Of a stretch of 64,000 nucleotides of DNA, positions 56,401 through 64,000 are shown in pieces. A program made the position numbers and the translations under genes. Location: positions 62,001 through 126,000 of the forward strand of contig NZ_JALNMH010000004.1 in the NCBI RefSeq assembly GCF_023156535.1. The letters are read 5' to 3'. The notes under the pieces were generated by a model. It made no database searches. It saw nothing but the letters and a program-made list of their open reading frames with translations, and was not told the origin of the DNA. The DNA comes from Pseudomarimonas salicorniae (GTDB taxonomy: Bacteria; Pseudomonadota; Gammaproteobacteria; Xanthomonadales; Xanthomonadaceae). Every line of letters starts with the position of its first letter. Position 1 is the first letter of the stretch.

Positions 56401-58336
56401 TGCGGCCGACCCGGTGATCTTCAATCTCCGCGGCGCGAACCCGGTTCTTTCCGGTGTCGAGGGCAACGGCCAGAGCGGCCCGCCCGGGGAGACGCTCGAG
56501 GAGTCGCTTGCGGTCAACGTCACCCAGGGAATGGAGAAGCGATTGGACGGCGTGCCCGTGCAGTGGCGCGTCCTGACAGGCGGCGGCAGCTTCGCCAGCG
56601 CACAGACCCTGAGTGACACGAACGGCCGCGCCAGCAACCAGTGGACTTTGGGCCCGGCGATCGGTGAGCAGACCGCGGTCGCCATCCTGCCCGGCGGGCA
56701 ACAGGTGCCCTTCACCGCCACCGCGGTGGCGCCCCAGCTGACCGGCACGCTGTCCGTCGTATCCGGCACGCCGCAGAACCTTGCCCCGGGGACCCCGAGC
56801 GCACCACTCGTGGTCGAACTGAGGGACGGCAACGGACAGCCCATCAGCGGCGCCCTGATCGAATGGAGCGGCGACGCCCAACGCGTATCGCTGCGCGATG
56901 CCAGCCTGCGTACGGGCAACGACGGCCGCGCCAGCAATATCGCCACCGTGCTGATCCCGGGTGCGGTCAGCGTCTCCGCGCGTGTCGCCAACAGCGAGAT
57001 TCCGGCAGTGACCTTCCAGCTGACCGGCGGCATCGCCCAGATCCCGGGGCTCAATCCGCAGCAGCGTGACGTCGGCACGGCGATCGACAACGCCTGCCCG
57101 GCTCTGGCCGCCATCGCCAACCGTACGCCCGAGCAGGAAGACCTCTTCCAGCGCTGTTCGGAGCTGGTCGGCAATGCCGCCGACAACCCTGGGGAGGTGC
57201 GCAACGCGCTGGATGAGCTGCCCGCGGACATCGGCCCATCGCTTGCCGGACAGGGCCTGGGCAGCGTCGATGTGCAGTTCGACAATCTCGACACCCGCCT
57301 GTTCATGATCCGCGGCGAGAAGACCGGCGCGCAGCGCAACCAGTTCAACATCGGCCTGTGGACGCCCGACGGCACCCTGCCCCTGTCCTTCCTGCCCTCC
57401 GCCCTGATGTCGGCCGGCGCGGCGGACGAGGAGGAAGCCGGGCTCGATTTCGACCGCTGGGGCTTCTTCGCTACCGGCCAGATCGGCCGCGGCGAGGTCC
57501 GCGCCGGCCAGCGCACGCCGGAGTTCGACTACGACATCGCCGGACTCACCTTCGGCGTCGACTATCGCTTCACCGACAGGCTGGTCGGCGGCGTGGCGCT
57601 GGGCTACAGCGACAACGACGCCGAGCTCTCCGACGGCGGCGGCGACGTGGCCACCAAGGGCTGGAACCTCTCGGCCTATGCCACCTGGTACTCGGACCGC
57701 GCCTGGTACGTCGACGGCACCGTGATGCTCGGCCGGCTGGACTACGACCTGCAGCGCCGCGTGCGCTACATCATCACCGCACTCGACGGCGGCCGCACGG
57801 TGGTCGATCAGGTCGGCACCAGCAAGACCGATGGCGACGCCTTCGGCACCTCGATTTCGGTCGGCCGGGACTGGCAGAAGGGCCCCTGGAGCCTCAACGG
57901 CTACCTCCGCGGTCAGTACTCGCGGGTCAAGACCGACAGCTTCGTCGAGACCATGCGCGCCGGCCAGCCGGGCGCCGGCCTTGCGCTGGCGATCGACGGC
58001 CGCACCACGGAATCGATGACCTCGGTGGTTGGCGGCCGCGCGACCTACATCCTCAGCCGTGACTGGGGCATCCTGATGCCGAACTTCTCGGTCGAGTGGG
58101 AGCACGAGTTCGAGGACGACCCCAGCCGCCTGACCGCTCGCCTGGCCTTTGACCCGACCGGAAGCGTCATCGAGCGGTTCGGCGACCCGGTGGACACCGA
58201 CTATTTCAATGTCGGCGTCGGCGTCTCGGCGCTGTTCCCCGGCGGGCGCTCGGCCTATCTCTACTACGAGGAGCTGCTTGGCGCCTCGCGGCAGAGCCAG
58301 GGCCTGCTCTCGCTCGGCGTGCGCTTCGAGTTCTGA
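53408..58336 (+). CDS. Giant autotransporter with Ig-like (Big-1) passenger repeats
   Basis: A 1642-residue surface protein. A signal peptide ends AAHAQ (about residue 46). The passenger is a chain of Ig-like domains from about residue 50 to 1215, with at least six beginning in a V-x-G-x-x-Q-type motif (VSGDGQTG, VEGNGQTG, ISGDNQTG, VSGDGQRG, VEGNGQSG, VSGTPQN) at about 90-115-residue spacing. A linker (about 1220-1300) leads to the C-terminal autotransporter barrel (about 1310-1642), ending in GVRFEF. AAGGAG lies 9 nt before the ATG at 53408. It is probably an adhesin or stalk on the cell surface, divergent from the caspase-like gene with 77 bp between start codons. Confidence 0.92.
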   Translation: MNQIRRFGDGRMRPRGSVLRFVPPVPLRLAFLLLALLAAGAAHAQTATLTQSFYFGSTGIPIPVTLETRDQGGSLAGGGTLNWDVSSCTTGPVFQPSPPPVAADVSGSSTANLLFSAPETCSISVTWDPDGPGTQPALAPAVALIDAVNPPLNAAPLTPLNVTTTSFGAPVFQIQVTDGGIPAPGMFVEWVVSAPDESFTFYGDACTPSSFTTDANGISTLDLSSLTPPVALNQLGTWFVEAYAERPGEGSCGNASKSRRAKGIPPNLVPFGMTVEDVTLSFQNPPTQIFSGTTGNPFTVLVSGATSGNPVSGASVNFSASPTGTVGPPSDVQTTDGSGLATFLVDAGSPDLMGGTITAQVTVPLTTPAVRSANTIVAVVDLDVIISTPAPTTPTFTDEQAAGFAVQTRADSGNGFDPAGNVPVTFSILSGTATFFGGATSVVVNSDVTTGIATSPSLQIGRGAGPVVVEADAGPHGTLTQNYAVQASTYSLSPSSTPGSQDIDISEVANLAVLLERSGSSTPVPLPAEAISWQIAPSNGSSITPPNPTTDTSGISTVSFVPAATGTYTVTATFNTGFTTNPTQSFTVNVSAPVLTLDAVSGDGQTGEPGATLPDPLVVQALDDGLPPASATIEWSATGGVQLFSSSNPTPTGLLTEPADASGLSGVQVILPAQPGSFVVTATRLIPPLAKGGAKGATTPGPSVSFTVSSGAPARVTIEAVEGNGQTGLVGSEGTPLGARVLIDGRPAVDRGVSWRIQSGDAQVSPSVSFTDEQGIARTALRFGPNAGPSTIIASNAEAGEAVFSVEATASPPQIELISGDNQTGVTGAVLGEDFVVRVFSQDGSPLANVDVGWSIVEGGGSLDADVSSTNAQGLAGNRLTLGNQTGRTRVRAALGADRFVDFIATATTPGGTVVRLVRVSGDGQRGLVGTRIDEPLTVQLLEAGVAVPNPRVFWEVLEGNATLDGAESIGNEQGFATMSLVFGAGADAVRIRARASAAADPVIFNLRGANPVLSGVEGNGQSGPPGETLEESLAVNVTQGMEKRLDGVPVQWRVLTGGGSFASAQTLSDTNGRASNQWTLGPAIGEQTAVAILPGGQQVPFTATAVAPQLTGTLSVVSGTPQNLAPGTPSAPLVVELRDGNGQPISGALIEWSGDAQRVSLRDASLRTGNDGRASNIATVLIPGAVSVSARVANSEIPAVTFQLTGGIAQIPGLNPQQRDVGTAIDNACPALAAIANRTPEQEDLFQRCSELVGNAADNPGEVRNALDELPADIGPSLAGQGLGSVDVQFDNLDTRLFMIRGEKTGAQRNQFNIGLWTPDGTLPLSFLPSALMSAGAADEEEAGLDFDRWGFFATGQIGRGEVRAGQRTPEFDYDIAGLTFGVDYRFTDRLVGGVALGYSDNDAELSDGGGDVATKGWNLSAYATWYSDRAWYVDGTVMLGRLDYDLQRRVRYIITALDGGRTVVDQVGTSKTDGDAFGTSISVGRDWQKGPWSLNGYLRGQYSRVKTDSFVETMRAGQPGAGLALAIDGRTTESMTSVVGGRATYILSRDWGILMPNFSVEWEHEFEDDPSRLTARLAFDPTGSVIERFGDPVDTDYFNVGVGVSALFPGGRSAYLYYEELLGASRQSQGLLSLGVRFEF

Positions 58337-58513
58337 TGCAGCGCAGCGGCCAGTGGAACGCGCGAGGGCCGGCTTGCACGCGTCTTGCCGCAAACGGCAT
58401 GATGCGTCGCATGCCTGCCCTCGCTGCAGCATGGAGATGGCCCCCGACCGGCTGCGCGCCGGAATCGACCTCCACTTCCCCAGAAGCCAGACCCTCCTCA
58501 CCGGGACCCGCGA

Positions 58514-59215
58514 ATGATTGAGTTCGGTCACCTGAGCCACGTCGGTCTGCGTCGCGAACACAACGAGGACACCTACTACGGTGACGCCGACCTCGGTCTG
58601 TGGCTGGTGGCCGACGGCATGGGCGGTCACGAGTTCGGCGAGGTGGCGAGCGCGCTGGCCCGGGAGACCATCGTCAGCGAGGTGCGCGGGGGCCGCAGCC
58701 TGGCCGAGGCCATCCGCCTCGCCGACCAGGAAATCCTGCGTCAGTCCCAGCGCCGGGCCGAGGCCCTCCCCATGGGCACCACGATCGCCGCGGTGCTGGT
58801 CCGCGACAACCGCTTCGAGGTGGGCTGGGTCGGTGACAGTCGCGCCTACCTCTGGAACGGCGAGCTGCGCCAGGTCTCGCAGGATCATTCCTACGTGCAG
58901 GAACTGATCGAGCAGGGCGCGATCACTCCCGAGCAGGCGCGCACCCATCCGCACCGCAATGTGGTGACCCAGGCGCTGGGCGTGACCGACCCGAGCAGCC
59001 TCAAGATCGAGACCATCTCCGGCGAGTTCAAGCCGGGCATGCAGCTGTTGCTGTGCAGCGATGGACTGACCGAGGAGGTCGATGACGCCCAGATCGCTCG
59101 CCTGCTGTCGCGGGATGATCTGACCGCCCAGGAATGCGTTGAACAGCTGATCATGGCCGCCCTTGATGGCGGCGGCTCGGACAACGTCACCGTGGTGCTG
59201 ATCCGGCAGCGCTGA
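58514..59215 (+). CDS. PP2C-family serine/threonine phosphatase
   Basis: A 233-residue Stp1/PrpC-type phosphatase with all metal-binding blocks: [54 protein letters not shown] and [11 protein letters not shown]. It would reverse Ser/Thr phosphorylation. No kinase gene lies next to it. The 177 bp upstream separate it from the autotransporter and show no clear promoter. Confidence 0.94.
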   Translation: MIEFGHLSHVGLRREHNEDTYYGDADLGLWLVADGMGGHEFGEVASALARETIVSEVRGGRSLAEAIRLADQEILRQSQRRAEALPMGTTIAAVLVRDNRFEVGWVGDSRAYLWNGELRQVSQDHSYVQELIEQGAITPEQARTHPHRNVVTQALGVTDPSSLKIETISGEFKPGMQLLLCSDGLTEEVDDAQIARLLSRDDLTAQECVEQLIMAALDGGGSDNVTVVLIRQR

Positions 59216-59295
59216 GCGCCGCCGCCGGGCGGCCGCCAACCCGGCCCCGCCGTCTCGCTATACTTCCGCCTTTGACGCCGGGTACCGACGCCACG

Positions 59296-60255
59296 ATGAA
59301 TCCGAATTTCCTCGACTTCGAACAGCCGATCGCCGAGCTGGAGGCCAAGATCTCCGAGCTGCGCCACGCCAGCCACGGTTCGGCATTCAATATCGACGAG
59401 GAGATCGGCAAGCTCCGCGAGAAGCTGAAGACACGCACCGCGGAGATCTTCCGCGCGCTGACGCCCTGGCAGGTCTCGCAGATCGCGCGCCACCCGCAGC
59501 GACCCTACACCCTCGACTACCTGAAGCTGATCGCCGAGGAGTTCGAGGAACTGGCCGGCGATCGTGCGTTCGCCGATGACCCGGCGATCGTTGGCGGCCT
59601 GGCGCGGATCGAAGGCCGCCCGGTGGTGGTGATCGGTCACCAGAAGGGCCGCGACACCAAGTCCAAGATCCGCCGCAATTTCGGCATGCCGCGTCCGGAG
59701 GGCTATCGCAAGGCCCTGCGCCTGATGAAGCTTGCCGAGCGCTTCAAGCTGCCGCTGCTGACCTTCATCGATACCCCGGGCGCCTACCCCGGCGTCGGCG
59801 CCGAGGAGCGCGGCCAGAGCGAGGCCATCGCCCGCAACCTGATCGAGATGGCCGAGCTGCGCGTGCCCGTGGTCTGCACGGTGATCGGCGAGGGCGGCTC
59901 CGGCGGCGCGCTGGCCATCGGCGTCGGCGACCGCACCCTGATGCTCGAATACAGCACCTACTCGGTCATTTCGCCCGAGGGCTGTGCCTCGATCCTGTGG
60001 AAGAGCGCCGAACGCGCCCGCGACGCCGCCGAGGCGCTGGGCCTCACGGCTCCGCGCCTGCAGGAGCTCGGCCTGATCGACCAGATCGTCAGGGAGCCGC
60101 TCGGTGGCGCCCACCGCAACGTCGAGGAGATGGCCGGCCGGCTCAAGGACGTGCTGCTATCCCAGCTCGACCAGCTCGGCGCCCTCGACGTGCAGACCCT
60201 CCTCGAGAAGCGCTACGCACGGATCCGCCAGTACGGTCGCTTCCACGAGGGCTGA
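59296..60255 (+). CDS. accA: Acetyl-CoA carboxylase carboxyltransferase subunit alpha
   Basis: A 319-residue subunit that, with AccD, transfers the carboxyl group from biotin to acetyl-CoA, the first step of fatty-acid synthesis. Hallmarks are [67 protein letters not shown], and [15 protein letters not shown]. Length matches E. coli (319). The ATG at 59296 is the family start; the extra in-frame codons upstream lack a binding site. Confidence 0.97.
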   Translation: MNPNFLDFEQPIAELEAKISELRHASHGSAFNIDEEIGKLREKLKTRTAEIFRALTPWQVSQIARHPQRPYTLDYLKLIAEEFEELAGDRAFADDPAIVGGLARIEGRPVVVIGHQKGRDTKSKIRRNFGMPRPEGYRKALRLMKLAERFKLPLLTFIDTPGAYPGVGAEERGQSEAIARNLIEMAELRVPVVCTVIGEGGSGGALAIGVGDRTLMLEYSTYSVISPEGCASILWKSAERARDAAEALGLTAPRLQELGLIDQIVREPLGGAHRNVEEMAGRLKDVLLSQLDQLGALDVQTLLEKRYARIRQYGRFHEG

Positions 60256-60412
60256 GGCCCCGGTCCAGCCCGCCCTACCGGACTGCCCTTCGGCCTACCG
60301 AGCCATGCACGGGGACCGACGGCGCGACCCGGCCACGACCGAGCAACCGGGCTGACGGGCCGCGCAGGGCGTACCGGCCGAAGTTCACGGGCGATGCGCC
60401 AGTGCGAACGGT

Positions 60413-60786
60413 GGGCGCAAAGAAGACCTTCCACAACACCCGAATGTAGGAGCCAGCTTGCTGGCGATCGTCCCATCCGGGGCGCCTATCGCCAGCAAGC
60501 TGGCTCCTACACGCAAGGGCGCTGCCAAGTCCGGTTTGCGCCGCAAAGCAGACCTTGCCGCAGTCAAATTGTGGGAGCGTCCTTGGGCGCGACCGCAGCG
60601 CTACGCATTCACCGAGGACCGCGGCCAGAGCGGATTTCCGCGGTCGCGCCCAAGGGCACTTCCACAGTCGGGCTTCGTTGGGCGACAGCGAGCCCCATAG
60701 GGTGTGCATTGGGCGCACCGATACGGGCGTTCGGACGATACGCCCGGTGCGGCCAGCCGCACCCTATGAATGTCTGCTCTGCGCCC
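60413..60786. repeat. Composite palindromic repeat cassette, copy 6
   Basis: Lies between converging accA and folP. It has the full M1-M2-M3 order seen in copy 2: M1 inverted pair at about 60445-60512, M2 arms GTGGGAGCGTCCTTGGGCGC and GCGCCCAAGGGCACTTCCAC at about 60570-60667, and M3 CATAGGGTG to CACCCTATG at about 60697-60768. The rest of the 625-bp gap shows nothing else. Confidence 0.88.
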
Positions 60787-60880
60787 TTCGTTTCCTCTCA
60801 CGTGTCGCCCGGGCCGCTGGAATGGCAGGCCCGGGAGGCCAGCTGGTGCCGCGCGCGGAGAGCCAGAGGGCTGGCGCGGC

Positions 60881-61780
60881 TCAGTCCTCGTCGGGCCAGC
60901 GGATCGCCGGCTTGGCGGCTGGGGCGCCGCGCGGCGCGGGCTGGGCGGCATAGGCCTGCCACACCGCCAGTGCCTCGCGGGTTGGGGCCACATCGTGGAC
61001 GCGAAGAATGCGCGCGCCCTGCTCAGCGGCCAGAATGGCCGCGACCGCCGAACCCACCACACGCTGGTCCACCGGCAACCCGGTCACCGCGCCGATCATC
61101 GACTTCCGCGACAGGCCGGCGAGCAGCGGAACGCCCAGATCGACAAACCGGCCGAGCTGACGGAGCAGCCGATAGTTGTGATCGACGCTCTTGCCGAAGC
61201 CGAAACCGGGATCGACCAGCAGGCGTCGCTTGTCGATGCCGGCCATCTCGCAGGCAAAGATGCGCTCCGCGAGAAAGCGATGCACGTCGGCAGCGACGTC
61301 GTCGTACTGCGGATCGTCCTGCATGGTCCGCGGCGCGCCCTGCATGTGCATCAGGCAGACCGCCACCCGGCTTGCGGCGACCGCGTCCAGCGCGCCGTCG
61401 GCGCGCAGGGCGTTGACGTCATTGATCATGTGCGCGCCTGCCTCGATCGCCGCGCGCATCACCTCTGGCTTGCTGGTATCCACCGAGACCGGCACGTCGA
61501 CCGCGTCGACCAGTCGCTCCAGCACCGGAATCACCCGCGCCAGCTCGGTGGCGGCGGCGACCGCCTCCGCACCGGGCCGGGTCGACTCGCCACCGATGTC
61601 GAGCAGGTCGGCGCCCTCCTCCACCAGCTTCTGCGCATGCGCCACCGCGGCCTCGACATCGGCCAGGGCCCCGCCGTCGGAAAACGAGTCCGGAGTGACG
61701 TTGACGATGCCCATGATGCGCGGGCGATCCAGCAGCAGCGGACGGCCGGCGCAGTCGAGGGTGGGCGTGGTATCGAACAT
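60881..61780 (-). CDS. folP: Dihydropteroate synthase
   Basis: A 299-residue TIM-barrel enzyme that joins p-aminobenzoate and the pterin diphosphate in folate synthesis; it is the target of sulfonamides. Signatures are IMGIVNVTPDSFSDGG, LLDIGGESTRPGAE, VPVSVDTSKPEVMRAAIEAGAHMINDVNAL, DPGFGFGKSVDHNY and LAGLSRKSMIG. Its order after ftsH is the same as in E. coli. The ATG at 61780 is preceded by a run of 7-bp repeats rather than a recognisable Shine-Dalgarno. Confidence 0.96.
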   Translation of the reverse strand: MFDTTPTLDCAGRPLLLDRPRIMGIVNVTPDSFSDGGALADVEAAVAHAQKLVEEGADLLDIGGESTRPGAEAVAAATELARVIPVLERLVDAVDVPVSVDTSKPEVMRAAIEAGAHMINDVNALRADGALDAVAASRVAVCLMHMQGAPRTMQDDPQYDDVAADVHRFLAERIFACEMAGIDKRRLLVDPGFGFGKSVDHNYRLLRQLGRFVDLGVPLLAGLSRKSMIGAVTGLPVDQRVVGSAVAAILAAEQGARILRVHDVAPTREALAVWQAYAAQPAPRGAPAAKPAIRWPDED

Positions 61781-61785
61781 GGGGT

Positions 61786-61819
61786 GGGAGTCGGGAGTCG
61801 GGAGTCGGGAGTCGGGAGC
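61786..61819. repeat. Heptanucleotide tandem repeat in the folP leader
   Basis: Four perfect GGGAGTC units and part of a fifth, 5 to 39 nt upstream of the folP start codon. They read as GACTCCC on the folP mRNA and occupy the place of its ribosome binding site. Confidence 0.9.
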
Positions 61820-61880
61820 GGCTCAGGCTAGAGGGTGTGGTCAGCAGAGATCAAGCGCCAGCGACGGCCCCGGAAACAGC

Positions 61881-61904
61881 AAGGCCCGCTTGCGCGGGCC
61901 TTGA
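61881..61904 (-). terminator. Hairpin downstream of ftsH
   Basis: A perfect 10-bp stem, CAAGGCCCGC/GCGGGCCTTG, with a 4-nt loop, 30 bp after the ftsH stop. The following tract on the minus strand is only partly U-rich, so it is a moderate terminator between ftsH and folP. Confidence 0.65.
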
Positions 61905-61933
61905 GGGTGAGCTGGCGCTTCAAGCCGCGGCGC

Positions 61934-63847
<1,914 letters not shown>

Positions 63848-63903
63848 CGATTACGCCTTTGCAATACAGCAGTTCAACACTTCGGTCGGGGGGTCACGCC
63901 GAT

Positions 63904-64000
63904 TCAGGATGCCTTGCGGCCCGTCGCCAGCACGTAAACCTCGGGAGACCGTTTCCGGGATGCGCTCGGCTTCTTCACCTGCACCTTCGCATAGCGCCGG
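63904..64000 (-). CDS. rlmE: 23S rRNA (uridine-2'-O)-methyltransferase RlmE, C-terminal fragment
   Basis: Only the last 31 codons plus the stop are in the window (the gene enters from the right edge). They read RRYAKVQVKKPSASRKRSPE and end VYVLATGRKAS, matching the FtsJ/RlmE C-terminus with the conserved RKP-S-R and VY-ATGRK pattern. The position directly before ftsH supports the call. Confidence 0.9.
   Translation of the reverse strand, partial: RRYAKVQVKKPSASRKRSPEVYVLATGRKAS

Noticed and set aside
55775-59239. A 1154-codon minus-strand frame across the autotransporter and PP2C genes
   Set aside because: Spans two well-supported plus-strand genes, has no recognisable motif and shows shadow composition.

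Overview
The window is about 64 kb of high-GC, densely coded bacterial chromosome. Gene content points to a gammaproteobacterium of the Xanthomonadales/Lysobacterales: a fimT-pilV-pilW-pilX-pilY1-pilE minor-pilin operon, a large TonB-dependent receptor with a carboxypeptidase-like N-terminal domain, 3-deoxy-manno-octulosonate kinase, rlmE-ftsH-folP order and accA. This is inference from recognised families; no 16S gene is present. There is no prophage, integrase, IS transposase or CRISPR array.

Layout. 1-2.2 kb: 5' part of uvrB, a lone FimT-like pseudopilin and tRNA-Asn(GTT). 2.2-10.9 kb: six-gene type IV pilus assembly/tip operon on the minus strand. 11.7-20.3 kb: housekeeping and stress genes (ppnN, a CNB-CNB-rhodanese protein, a TonB receptor, marC, a degenerate SDR, grxD, sodB). 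21-33.4 kb: an envelope/general-stress island of small and membrane proteins (BON, MscS, DUF2383, SemiSWEET-like, DUF1328, DUF4398, OmpA lipoprotein, a nine-gene minus-strand run ending in a Crp-like regulator and a phytochrome-like PAS-GAF protein, and TspO). Four sites in this island match the sigma-54 -24/-12 promoter with correct spacing, in front of four separate transcription units; I regard this as a probable undescribed RpoN-controlled stress regulon. 33.4-36 kb: hybrid histidine kinase plus response regulator. 36.6-41.7 kb: moaC, a metallo-hydrolase, kdkA, a GT9 heptosyltransferase, a DUF6165 protein and an argD-like aminotransferase. 41.9-50.1 kb: three-gene soluble phosphorelay operon headed by a 1913-residue kinase with nine tandem HAMP-type units. 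50.1-60.3 kb: tRNA-Ser(CGA), a caspase-like protein, a giant Ig-like autotransporter, a PP2C phosphatase and accA. 60.9-64 kb: folP, ftsH and the tail of rlmE.

Two kinds of non-coding structure stand out. First, six copies of a composite palindromic cassette of 260-375 bp, assembled from three REP-like modules, sit only between genes, mostly where transcription units converge. Second, directly downstream of tRNA-Ser(CGA) are three 109-bp tandem repeats, each ending (in the direction of transcription) with a 12-nt copy of the tRNA 3' end including CCA. This matches the architecture of the Escherichia coli tyrT/rtT repeats, but at a different tRNA and with an unrelated unit.

Starts were chosen from Shine-Dalgarno spacing, overlap with the upstream stop and family N-termini. 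Several long open frames antisense to real genes were discarded as high-GC artefacts.
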